This document shows, piece by piece, positions 1 through 5,850 of a stretch of 6,098 bases of DNA. Origin of the DNA: CAIMMJ01 sp037131955 (GTDB lineage Bacteria; Bacteroidota; Bacteroidia; UBA4408); the NCBI GenBank assembly GCA_037131955.1, contig JBAXQC010000106.1, positions 1 to 6,098 on the forward strand, given 5' to 3'. Under the pieces are notes generated by a model. It searched no databases and was not told where the DNA came from. It saw only the letters and a program-made list of their open reading frames with translations. Every line of letters starts with the position of its first letter. The stretch's first letter is position 1. Both the position numbers and the translations under genes were made by a program.

Positions 1-1
1 C

Positions 2-328
2 AACTTTGCCTATATGCGATTGGGTGCAGATACACTAAGCATTTGCGATAGTTTATCTGTAATTACTAAAAAAAGTGCTAACAAAGAGCCTAGTGGTTTG
101 GTGGTGTTTCCAAATCCTGCAAACCAACAATTAAACTTAACATTTGAAAAAAGTATAACGGGTTACATTAAGATAACAGATGCTTTGGGTAAGGTGGTTT
201 ATTCATATAACATAAATAATCCTATCATAGAGTTACCAATTGATATAGCTAATTTTACTAATGGAGTTTATTATTTAAGTTATCGAAATAAAGAAGTTTC
301 AATTCATAAAAAGTTTATTAAGCAATAG
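2..328 (+). CDS. C-terminal end of a T9SS-secreted protein (5' truncated by window edge)
   Basis: The frame is open from base 2 to the TAG at 326-328, so the gene begins outside the window; the ATG at 14 is only an internal Met. The last 75 or so residues match the type A sorting domain of type IX secretion: a VFPNPA motif followed by short beta strands, a DALGKVVYS segment, the NGVYYLSY turn and a basic end (KKFIKQ). In this family the domain carries the preprotein across the outer membrane through the Por machinery and is then cleaved, leaving the passenger secreted or attached to the cell surface. The passenger domain is not visible, so the protein's function cannot be assigned. Nothing shows a shared transcript with the next gene, which starts about 600 bp downstream. 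Confidence 0.85.
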   Translation, partial: NFAYMRLGADTLSICDSLSVITKKSANKEPSGLVVFPNPANQQLNLTFEKSITGYIKITDALGKVVYSYNINNPIIELPIDIANFTNGVYYLSYRNKEVSIHKKFIKQ

Positions 329-332
329 GCAA

Positions 333-377
333 AATTGTATTCTGACAATTCTAACAATTTGGGTATTCTGATTCAGA
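333..377 (+). terminator. Possible weak terminator hairpins after the first gene
   Basis: Just after the stop codon AATTGT (333-338) can pair with ACAATT (345-350), or AAATTGT (332-338) with ACAATTT (354-360). A second small hairpin, TCTGA-T-TCAGA, lies at 367-377. No T-run follows any of them, so a role as terminator is only a guess from position. Confidence 0.2.
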
Positions 378-415
378 CAATCGAATTAGTCAATCCGCCG
401 CGGCAGAACTTTAAA

Positions 416-471
416 AAGGAACGTCATTGCGGCCCTGTGGCAAAGGAAAAGCAAGGCAGGAAATGAGCCGC
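416..471 (+). repeat. 56-bp direct repeat, copy 1 (REP-like)
   Basis: This matches 620-675 at 53 of 56 positions, the differences being two adjacent bases near 435-436 and one near 454. It begins AAGGAACGTCATTGCGG and ends AAATGAGCCGC. An inner GCGGC (429-433) can pair with GCCGC (467-471). In this copy the downstream arm is not completed to GCCGCAAT as in copy 2 but runs straight into a TCCGCC/GGCGGA palindrome. It is far richer in GC than its surroundings and has no coding frame that looks real. Confidence 0.85.
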
Positions 472-485
472 TCCGCCTCGGCGGA
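472..485. repeat. GC-rich perfect palindrome TCCGCC-TC-GGCGGA
   Basis: Six-base arms with a two-base loop form a compact GC-rich hairpin directly joined to the end of repeat copy 1. A related imperfect palindrome lies at 5779-5792 (TCCGC/GCGGA). Such isolated GC-rich palindromes in AT-rich intergenic DNA suggest a REP-type element; it is not followed by a T-run, so it is not an obvious terminator. Confidence 0.6.
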
Positions 486-525
486 CGCTTGTTTTTGCAA
501 TTAAAAATCAAAAGCTAACCAAAAG

Positions 526-571
526 ATTGCGGATAATTCTCAAAGCAAAAGCCCTGCAGAATTTCCGCAAT
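526..571. repeat. REP-like hairpin, opposite orientation to the flanking direct repeats
   Basis: ATTGCGGA (526-533) pairs perfectly with TCCGCAAT (564-571). After one bulged T at 534, AATTCT (535-540) pairs with AGAATT (558-563). The result is a 14-bp stem around a 17-nt loop. The right flank reads CCGCAATGACG (565-575), the reverse complement of the CGTCATTGCGG that opens the direct repeats at 422-432 and 626-636, so this unit faces the other way. The arrangement of three related units within about 260 bp resembles REP/BIME clusters. Function is unknown. Confidence 0.7.
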
Positions 572-619
572 GACGATTTTAAATTAAATTAGAGAATTAA
601 CGGAAATAGAATCTAAAAT

Positions 620-675
620 AAGGAACGTCATTGCGGCCTCGTGGCAAAGGAAAAGCATGGCAGGAAATGAGCCGC
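620..675 (+). repeat. 56-bp direct repeat, copy 2 (REP-like)
   Basis: This is the second copy of the repeat at 416-471. Here the palindrome is complete: ATTGCGGC (630-637) and GCCGCAAT (671-678) form an 8-bp perfect stem that extends three bases past the 56-bp match. The spacing between copies is 204 bp from start to start, with the inverted unit (526-571) between them. Confidence 0.85.
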
Positions 676-681
676 AATCTT

Positions 682-711
682 TGTTGAATATAACTGCTCA
701 CCTATTCAACA
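682..711. repeat. 9-bp inverted repeat hairpin
   Basis: TGTTGAATA (682-690) and TATTCAACA (703-711) are perfect complements around a 12-nt loop. It lies just downstream of repeat copy 2, which ends at 675 with its right arm reaching 678. It could be a transcript terminator or part of the repeat cluster. There is no T-run, and no gene ends close by. Confidence 0.4.
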
Positions 712-764
712 GCCTTCTGCTGATTTAGGTCTTACTCATATCTGCTCAGTCAATTCACCATAAA

Positions 765-929
765 ATGACACAAAAAGAAAACAAAAGACCCGCAGCAGAT
801 AACACGGGCTTGGCGTCAGGCTTTCATCGTACAAGTTTGCAAGTTTCGCTTCCATCCATTAGTTTTGTACAAGGTCTAAAGTTCCAGCTTCCAAATAGAA
901 GCCCGAACGCCACACTCACAAAACGTTGA
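765..929 (+). CDS. 54-codon open frame spanning the structured repeat; coding status doubtful
   Basis: An ATG at 765 opens a 54-residue frame beginning MTQKENKRPAADNTG and ending TLTKR, with TGA at 927-929. The stop overlaps the TTG start of the acyltransferase as TTGA, a layout that would allow translational coupling. I recognise no protein domain; the residues look like a read-through of the structured repeat that occupies about 800-928. If transcription starts at the promoter match at 836-867, the ATG would not be in the message. It is listed because the overlap is exact, but it may well be non-coding. Confidence 0.25.
   Translation: MTQKENKRPAADNTGLASGFHRTSLQVSLPSISFVQGLKFQLPNRSPNATLTKR
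800..928 (+). repeat. Structured repeat-like element abutting the acyltransferase start
   Basis: The segment is visibly GC-richer than the gene after it and holds nested complementary segments: CGGGCTT (805-811) with AAGCCCG (899-905), and GTACAA (829-834) with TTGTAC (865-870). In addition GGCGT (812-816) is complementary to ACGCC (907-911). With the outer stem this gives an a-b-a'-b' order, compatible with a pseudoknot or with alternative folds. It begins GATAACACGGG and ends AAAACGTTG, and the next gene's start codon lies within the terminal CGTTG. The sequence type feels familiar from Bacteroidota intergenic repeats, but only one copy is in this window, so its repeat status is inferred. 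Confidence 0.5.
836..867 (+). promoter_or_regulatory. Bacteroidota-type promoter match inside the structured element
   Basis: TTTG (836-839) is followed after 20 nt by TAGTTTTG (860-867), a full match to the Bacteroidota -33 TTTG / -7 TAnnTTTG pattern with acceptable spacing. It points at the acyltransferase gene; a start near 872-875 would leave an untranslated leader of about 50 nt. The GTACAA/TTGTAC stem overlaps the -7 element. This is pattern-based only. Confidence 0.5.
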
Positions 930-1837
930 TAAAGCACTTAAAAAACTCTGAAATAGATATTGCCCTTTGGGACGAATGCATAAGCAAATCATTTAACGGA
1001 TTAGTTTATGCTTATTCTTTTTATTTAGATGTTGTTTGCCCCAATTGGGAAGCATTGGTATTTGAAGATTACAAAGCCGTGATGCCACTCACAGGAAATA
1101 AAAAATACGGAATAAATTATTTATTTACACCAATTTTTATTCAGCAATTGGGTATTTTTTCTACCATAAAAACCGATGTTGATTTAATTTTTAAATTCAT
1201 AAAAAATATTCCAAAAAAATACAAATTCATAGAGATAAATCTTAATAGCCACAATAAATTACCTGGTGATTTTCCAGGTAAAAAATTAAATAATAATTAT
1301 GAATTAGATTTAATTGAAGAATATCAAAAAATAAAAAAACGTTTCTCAGAAAATACCCTGAGGAACATAAAAAAAGCAGAAAATTTTGGAGTAATTGTTT
1401 CTGATAATGTTGATTTAAAAAGTATAATTAATCTCTTTAGAAACGACAGAGGTAAAGATGTAGAAAATTTAAAAGACGAACATTACTTTGTTTTCGAAAA
1501 ATTATACGGTAAATTAGAGAGAAGAGGACTCACAATTAAACTTGGAGCATACAACGAAGTTGGCAATTTAATTGCCGGTGCAGCAGTTTTTTATTCCAAC
1601 AATAAAATAACATTTATATTCTCTGGTAATTCTGCCGAAGGCAAAAAAAAATCTGCAATGTTTTTAATTGTTAGCACAATCATAGAAAGCTTCTCAGGGA
1701 AAAATATGATCTTAGATTTTGAAGGAAGTAACAACGGTGGTTTGGCAAAATTTTACAAAAGCTTTGGGTCCATTAATTGTCAATATCCTTCTATCCAAAT
1801 AAACAAATTACCGTTACCAATAAGGTGGGTAAAATAA
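926..1837 (+). CDS. FemAB-like / GNAT-fold acyltransferase
   Basis: This 303-residue protein is probably a cytoplasmic acyltransferase of the FemAB-like GNAT superfamily; its substrate cannot be read from sequence. An N-terminal half (about 1-130) leads to a basic RNIKKA segment near residue 148, where FemAB-type proteins bind donor. The C-terminal GNAT half includes GNLIAGAAVFY, a strand-turn ending in FSGN, and a DFEGSNNGGLAKFYKSFG block typical of the family. There is no signal peptide or membrane segment. The chosen start is TTG at 926-928: an in-frame TAG lies at 896-898, no ATG falls between, and the first internal ATG (about residue 53) would delete the conserved N-terminus beginning MIKHL. 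No Shine-Dalgarno sequence is visible, as is usual in Bacteroidota. The start codon sits at the exact end of the structured element, whose promoter match may drive the gene. Confidence 0.8.
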   Translation: MIKHLKNSEIDIALWDECISKSFNGLVYAYSFYLDVVCPNWEALVFEDYKAVMPLTGNKKYGINYLFTPIFIQQLGIFSTIKTDVDLIFKFIKNIPKKYKFIEINLNSHNKLPGDFPGKKLNNNYELDLIEEYQKIKKRFSENTLRNIKKAENFGVIVSDNVDLKSIINLFRNDRGKDVENLKDEHYFVFEKLYGKLERRGLTIKLGAYNEVGNLIAGAAVFYSNNKITFIFSGNSAEGKKKSAMFLIVSTIIESFSGKNMILDFEGSNNGGLAKFYKSFGSINCQYPSIQINKLPLPIRWVK

Positions 1838-1859
1838 AATAAGGCATTACTTTCAGTAT

Positions 1860-1876
1860 AAAAATTCTGTATTTTT
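1860..1876 (+). terminator. Weak A/T hairpin downstream of the acyltransferase gene
   Basis: AAAAAT (1860-1865) pairs with ATTTTT (1871-1876) around a 5-nt loop, 23 bp after the stop codon. The stem is entirely A-T, but its right arm is itself a T-run, so it could work as a weak intrinsic terminator. The rest of the gap to 2093 shows no gene, only the inverted repeat at 2045-2090. Confidence 0.3.
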
Positions 1877-2044
1877 AAGGCTTTTGTAAGCAAAACACTC
1901 GTTGCTAAAAAACTACTGCAGTGCTGTATTTGTTTTTAAATCTATTAGATGCACTAGTTACCAATAATAAAGCCAACAACATTTTGAGTATTTGCAACTT
2001 AACAAGAAAAGTATATCAAGAGATATTCCCCCAACGCATACAAA

Positions 2045-2090
2045 TATTTTGCAATTAAAGATAAGCAGCTAAGGGTAAATGTGCAAAATA
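2045..2090 (-). terminator. Inverted repeat just past the transporter stop codon
   Basis: TATTTTGCA (2045-2053) and TGCAAAATA (2082-2090) are perfect 9-base complements around a 28-nt loop. They begin three bases beyond the transporter stop on its strand. The position suits a transcript-end structure, but the loop is large and only a short T stretch follows. Confidence 0.3.
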
Positions 2091-2093
2091 ATT

Positions 2094-3521
2094 TTAGTGT
2101 CCTGCTTCTATTTTTTTGCTAAAATATATGCCTTGTTTCTTTAGAATTTTAGCCACAATAATTGCATAAAATGCAAGGTAAGCAAAACAAATAACACCTA
2201 CAATATAGCTAAAATGTATGTTTGTATTATCCGCAACAAAGCCTTGAAGCCAACTTATAATTCCACCACCCATGATCATCATTATTAAAAAGCTACTACC
2301 TTGGCTTGTGTGTTTTCCTAAGCCACTTATTGCCAATGCAAAAATACACGGCCAAAGCGTGCTGCAAAACAAACCAACGCTAATAAAAGCATACACACTA
2401 ACTAATCCATTTGTAGCCATTCCTATTGACAAAGAAATGATACCAAGAATTGAAAAAAGCAAAAGCATTCTTACAGGATTACCCCTACTAACTAGGTCGG
2501 CAAGAATTAGTATGCAAATAATTAAGCCGTAGATGTAAAATGGACTTAAGTTGTTTTTTGCAATTGCGTTTACTATTAAAAATATAGCAAAAGCTATGTA
2601 AGGCAATATAAACTTTAATATTTTTTGTGTGCTAATTTTTCCACTTAGCGCCTCTACTGCACCGGACCACCGTCCAATCATAAGACTTGCCCAGTAGAGT
2701 GAAATGTAGGGAGCAACATCTTTGGTTAAAAATCCAAGATTTTTTTCCATGTATGCCGGTAAATTGCTTGCAGTAGAAACTTCCACTCCTACATACACAA
2801 ATATTGCAATCATACCTAAAACAAGTTGCGGATATTTAAGGGCAGAACTTCTTTCATTCTTGCTAAGCGAACTTGCTTGGTCTATTGCTGCTGGTTTATC
2901 GGGAACAGATGAAATTTTTAGGAGTGAAGCCGCAATTAAAAATGCCAAGCCTAAAATAAGATAAGGAATCTTTACTGCTTGGATGTTCATATCTTGAGAA
3001 TTGCTAGAATTGGAGCCAAAAATTGCATAACTTACAATTAAAGGACCGATAGTTGTTCCAAGATTGTTGATAGCTCCTGCCAAGGTTAATCTTTGTGCGC
3101 CTGTTTCTATAGGACCTAAGGAAATGGCTAAAGGGTTTGCAACAATTTGTTGTAAAGAAAAACCCATTGCAACAATAAATAAAGCACTTAACATCAACGG
3201 AAAAGAAACTAAGTTAGCTGCAGGAAAAAATAATAATGTGCCTAAGGCAGAAATTACTAAACCTAAAGCCAGGCCATTTTTGTATCCAATTTTATTAATT
3301 ATGTCTTGCTTTATGAATAGTGAAATGGAGGTGTAAATAAGGGAACCAACAGTATAGGCTATGTAGAATGCTAGGGAAACTAGTTGGCTTTGGCCTTGAG
3401 TAAGTTGAAATGTTTTTTTAAAAACAGGGATTAAAATATCGTTGCTTGATGCCACAAATCCCCAAAAGAAGAATACTGAAATAAGCGAAAATAGTTGCTG
3501 GTAGTTTGTTTTGACTTGCAT
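2094..3521 (-). CDS. FucP/GluP-type sugar:H+ symporter (MFS, FHS family)
   Basis: This is an inner-membrane major facilitator protein of the fucose-galactose-glucose:H+ symporter (FHS) family, importing a sugar with protons. At 475 residues it is slightly long for the family and shows about 12 hydrophobic segments. The first helix ends in SSNDILIP, keeping the Asp (residue 28) that aligns with the proton-coupling Asp46 of E. coli FucP. The FSLQQIVANP motif has Gln (125) where FucP has Glu135, as in the glucose/galactose GluP branch, so fucose itself is less likely. GLALGLVISALGTLLFFPAA (84-103) and LTLAGAINNLGTTIGP (145-160) are other family blocks, and a hydrophilic loop near 203-230 separates the halves. 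The frame could begin at a GTG at 3533, but the ATG at 3521 is preferred because it directly precedes the conserved N-terminus. Neighbours give no hint of the substrate. Confidence 0.88.
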   Translation of the reverse strand: MQVKTNYQQLFSLISVFFFWGFVASSNDILIPVFKKTFQLTQGQSQLVSLAFYIAYTVGSLIYTSISLFIKQDIINKIGYKNGLALGLVISALGTLLFFPAANLVSFPLMLSALFIVAMGFSLQQIVANPLAISLGPIETGAQRLTLAGAINNLGTTIGPLIVSYAIFGSNSSNSQDMNIQAVKIPYLILGLAFLIAASLLKISSVPDKPAAIDQASSLSKNERSSALKYPQLVLGMIAIFVYVGVEVSTASNLPAYMEKNLGFLTKDVAPYISLYWASLMIGRWSGAVEALSGKISTQKILKFILPYIAFAIFLIVNAIAKNNLSPFYIYGLIICILILADLVSRGNPVRMLLLFSILGIISLSIGMATNGLVSVYAFISVGLFCSTLWPCIFALAISGLGKHTSQGSSFLIMMIMGGGIISWLQGFVADNTNIHFSYIVGVICFAYLAFYAIIVAKILKKQGIYFSKKIEAGH

Positions 3522-3550
3522 GATTTTTAGCACTTAAAAGGTTTTATTTC

Positions 3551-3568
3551 AATTGTTAAATAACAATT
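3551..3568. promoter_or_regulatory. Perfect 8-bp palindrome upstream of the transporter gene (operator candidate)
   Basis: AATTGTTA-AA-TAACAATT lies 30-47 bases upstream of the transporter ATG. The symmetry and the position between any promoter and the start suit a repressor-binding site, which would make sense for a sugar transporter. No regulator gene is present in the window and no clear TAnnTTTG box was found on this strand. On the minus strand no T-run follows, so it is unlikely to terminate the upstream gene. Confidence 0.35.
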
Positions 3569-3676
3569 ATCAATTTTTTTTATTTTTTTAAAAAGATGTA
3601 TAGTCAACAATTATAGGACAAAAGAATCAATTTTCTAAAAAATCTTGCATGGTATAAAAACGCCAAATGGGGGGCT

Positions 3677-3733
3677 GAAAATAAGAGGTGGTTTTGCAAA
3701 CTAAGACCAGAGTAATCTACAAACTACTACCAG
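3677..3733 (+). repeat. 57-bp dispersed repeat, copy A
   Basis: This aligns with 5793-5850 at 43 of 58 columns with one gap; the first 19 bases (GAAAATAAGAGGTGGTTTT) match at 18. Each copy has the same layout: the 19-base head, one base, a 14-base unit (here CAAACTAAGACCAG at 3697-3710), a 9-10 base spacer, and the 14-base unit again (3720-3733). It lies 13 bp beyond the stop codon of the propeller gene. Confidence 0.65.
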
Positions 3734-3746
3734 TTTGGGTTGAAAA

Positions 3747-5366
3747 CTAATTGTGCTCAATTAAGAGTTTTCCTCTTGAATATAATTTACCAGTTTCGCT
3801 TGCAATTGTGTAAGTGTAAATTCCATTGGTTAAGGAAAGTTCTAAGCTTGATTCATTGGTGTTAATGATTTGACTATGTACTATTTGACCAAGTGTATTA
3901 TAAATGATCAAAGTTGAAGGAAATTGAGAAGTACCAATTAATTTTAATTTTGTTTCACGATCAAATGGGTTAGGAAATATTGTTGTAGAAATTTGGTCGT
4001 TATTAGCAGGTTCCTCAATTTCAGTGATTAATCCACTAAAATATCTTGCAATAGCAAATTCATTATCAACACCATTGTTATTACTGTAGCCAGCCACTAC
4101 AATTCTTCCATCTGATTGAATTGCAACCGAGGAAGCGGCATCGCCTATGCTACTGAAAGAAGTGGTTTGTTTTCCATCGCCACTAAAAGATAAGTCCAAA
4201 CTACCATCTGTATTATAACGTGCTATTGCAAAATCATCTGACCCAAAATAATCTGTTGAACCTACTACAATAAATTTACCATCGGGTTGAAGTGTAATTG
4301 CTTTTCCAAATTCGCGAAAACCAAAATCGGTAGTTTGGATTCCATCACCACTAAATGTCAAATCCAATGATCCATTTGTATTATATCTAACTAACCCAAA
4401 ATCACTGGCTGAAGAACCATTCCCAGTTCTACCTGCTATAATAATTTTCCCATCAGTTTGTATAGCCAATGAGAAAGCAATATCAATACTCACACCCATT
4501 GCAGTAGTTTGTATTCCATCACTGTCAAATGAATTATCTAAACTACCATCTGAATTATAACGTACTACTGCATATTCGTAATTAGAGAATGTTTGAGTGT
4601 ATCCGGCTACCACAATTTTGCCATCGGCTTGAACTTTCACATCATTCCCAAAATCACTACTATAAGTTGTGAAATTTGTTGTTTGAATGCCTGTACCATT
4701 AAAAGTTGAATCTAAACTGCCATTAACATTGTAACGCAAAACAGTTAAGTCAACAGTTCCTGTACTTGTGTTGGCATTTCCAACTAAAATAATTTTACCA
4801 TTGGCTTGCAAAGTAACACCATAGCCATAATCATCGTTGCTCAAATCTGTAGTTTGCACCCCGGTTCCATTGAATGTGTTATCCAAACTTCCATCAGAAT
4901 TGTAACGTACCAATGCAAAATCGCCATTAGAAGCACCACCTACTACAATTTTTCCATCACTTTGAATGGCCAGTGCTTGTGCATAATCATAGGTGTTTCC
5001 AAGATCGGTGATTTGAATTCCATTTCCATTAAAAGTATTATCAATACTTCCATCGCTGTTGAAGCGAACAATTGAAAAATCATCATTTGCTCCGTTGTTT
5101 GAAGAGCCTACAGCTACAATTTTTCCGTCGGATTGAATAGCTATAGCACGACAAACTTCAAGACTATTTGAGGTTGAAACAGTTTGCATTCCATCTATAG
5201 AAAAACTTAAATCGAGATCGCCAGTTTGTTGCCCAAATGAAATTAGAGGTAAGAACATTGCCAAGCTAATGTATTTAACTATCTTTCTCTGAGGAATGCT
5301 GTTTCTTTGTAGCTTGTTTTTTATGCTAGTTAAAGAAGACAACATTTTTTTGTAATAGTTTTTCAT
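3747..5366 (-). CDS. Secreted delta-60 repeat protein (seven-bladed propeller) with T9SS sorting domain
   Basis: The 539-residue protein is probably exported and displayed or released through type IX secretion. A long basic n-region (1-31) precedes a hydrophobic stretch (32-45) ending SFG before QQ, a plausible signal-peptidase site. Residues 49-445 hold seven delta-60 repeats, each with a [IVL]Q-x-[DN]G-[KR] strand (Q at 78, 135, 187, 246, 303, 360, 417) and an RYNxxGSLDxxF motif. The opening DLDLSFSIDG would pair with the final ARYFSG to close a seven-bladed beta-propeller. Residues 457-539 form a type A sorting domain (IFPNPF near 463-468, YNTLGQIVHS, NGIYTYTI). The ligand and role are unknown; no enzyme motif is seen. 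The ATG at 5366 is the first in frame; a second Met at residue 8 is possible. The gene is monocistronic by layout: 225 bp separate it from the transporter. Confidence 0.9.
   Translation of the reverse strand: MKNYYKKMLSSLTSIKNKLQRNSIPQRKIVKYISLAMFLPLISFGQQTGDLDLSFSIDGMQTVSTSNSLEVCRAIAIQSDGKIVAVGSSNNGANDDFSIVRFNSDGSIDNTFNGNGIQITDLGNTYDYAQALAIQSDGKIVVGGASNGDFALVRYNSDGSLDNTFNGTGVQTTDLSNDDYGYGVTLQANGKIILVGNANTSTGTVDLTVLRYNVNGSLDSTFNGTGIQTTNFTTYSSDFGNDVKVQADGKIVVAGYTQTFSNYEYAVVRYNSDGSLDNSFDSDGIQTTAMGVSIDIAFSLAIQTDGKIIIAGRTGNGSSASDFGLVRYNTNGSLDLTFSGDGIQTTDFGFREFGKAITLQPDGKFIVVGSTDYFGSDDFAIARYNTDGSLDLSFSGDGKQTTSFSSIGDAASSVAIQSDGRIVVAGYSNNNGVDNEFAIARYFSGLITEIEEPANNDQISTTIFPNPFDRETKLKLIGTSQFPSTLIIYNTLGQIVHSQIINTNESSLELSLTNGIYTYTIASETGKLYSRGKLLIEHN
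4032..5222 (-). repeat. Seven tandem coding repeats of about 171 bp (delta-60)
   Basis: The spacing of the conserved Gln in successive repeats is 57, 52, 59, 57, 57 and 57 residues. The last three intervals are exactly 57 residues, or 171 bp. Conserved stretches such as the codons for YNSDGSLDN recur nearly unchanged at the DNA level. The pattern suggests growth by unequal duplication followed by drift, with the earlier repeats more diverged in length. Confidence 0.85.
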
Positions 5367-5544
5367 ATACGTTTTTGTTGGTTTTTCATTTGTTTATTTG
5401 AGTTGATTTACTTTTATTGATTAAACAATGTAATTCATTTTTTTTTATTTTATAACAGACAATTAAAAATTTATTACTGAAAATGGTAATGAAAATGTGG
5501 CAACAATTGATTTTTTTTATTTACGTTTCTATCTAGACCCAATA

Positions 5545-5575
5545 CAAACTTAAGACAAAAATTGTAAATTGCAAA
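5545..5575 (-). promoter_or_regulatory. Bacteroidota-type promoter for the propeller gene
   Basis: Read on the minus strand, TTTG (5575-5572) is followed after 19 nt by TAAGTTTG (5552-5545), a full match to the -33 TTTG / -7 TAnnTTTG pattern. It points at the ATG at 5366 and predicts a 5' untranslated region of about 170 nt, which is long and AT-rich. This is a pattern match only. Confidence 0.5.
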
Positions 5576-5587
5576 TTTGAAATTGCA

Positions 5588-5627
5588 CCAAGGAAGCTAA
5601 TTTCTGGCAAGATTCCCTTTGCCTTGG
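5588..5627. repeat. Inverted repeat upstream of the propeller promoter
   Basis: CCAAGG (5588-5593) is complementary to CCTTGG (5622-5627), and inside it GGCAA (5606-5610) pairs with TTGCC (5619-5623) around an 8-nt loop. The two overlap at 5622-5623, so they are alternative pairings. Possible operator or transcript-end structure; no gene nearby decides between them. Confidence 0.3.
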
Positions 5628-5745
5628 AAAATTTAGGCCTATGTATAATTAATATCTAAACCTATCAATTTTAAAAAGCCCTTTTGTATTTGAATAATCT
5701 CTTGCACTACAATACAAATATTTAAAATTATCTTCTAAAAAACCT

Positions 5746-5792
5746 TCCGCCTGTTCGGCAAAGTTTCTATACTTTGTTTCCGCTGCGGCGGA
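5746..5792. repeat. GC-rich palindrome cluster (REP-like)
   Basis: TCCGCC (5746-5751) pairs with GGCGGA (5787-5792), and within it CAAAG (5759-5763) pairs with CTTTG (5772-5776). A smaller TCCGC/GCGGA hairpin lies at 5779-5792. The block stands out in AT-rich DNA and runs directly into dispersed repeat copy B. It resembles the palindrome at 472-485. Confidence 0.55.
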
Positions 5793-5850
5793 GAAAATAA
5801 GAGGTCGTTTTATAATCTATGACTAGAGCTGCATTACAAACTAAGACCAA
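5793..5850 (+). repeat. 58-bp dispersed repeat, copy B
   Basis: This is the second copy of the element at 3677-3733, in the same orientation and with the same head / 14-base unit / spacer / 14-base unit layout (units at 5813-5826 and 5837-5850). It is followed at once by ATTGCGGC (5850-5857), the same 8-mer that forms the stems of the REP-like repeats at 426-433 and 630-637. The two copies bracket the propeller gene. Confidence 0.65.

Noticed and set aside
416..678. CRISPR array
   Set aside because: Only two direct copies, imperfect, about 150 bp apart and separated by an inverted unit; no regular short spacers and no cas genes.
800..930. Canonical integron attC site
   Set aside because: TAAC and CGTTG ends are suggestive, but the inner arms lie about 20 nt from the right end and cross with a second pairing instead of nesting, and no integrase or second site is in the window.
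1915..1922. ACTGCAGT palindrome between the acyltransferase and transporter genes
   Set aside because: An eight-base palindrome alone is too short to support a regulatory call, and both genes converge here.
2272..3336. Three plus-strand open frames (2272-2532, 2722-2964, 3064-3336) inside the transporter gene
   Set aside because: They lie antisense to a well-supported membrane protein, have no recognisable domain, and look like shadows of its codons.
3522..3533. GTG start at 3533 for the transporter
   Set aside because: It would add only MLKI ahead of an ATG that directly precedes the conserved N-terminus; ATG at 3521 is the simpler start.
4806..5075. Plus-strand open frame inside the propeller gene
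   Set aside because: It is antisense to the delta-60 repeats; its Ile- and Ser-rich composition reflects the repeated codons on the other strand.
5683..5718. TTTGTATT/AATACAAA inverted repeat
   Set aside because: Eight A/T-rich base pairs with a 20-nt loop are easily found by chance in DNA of this composition, and no gene end or start is nearby.
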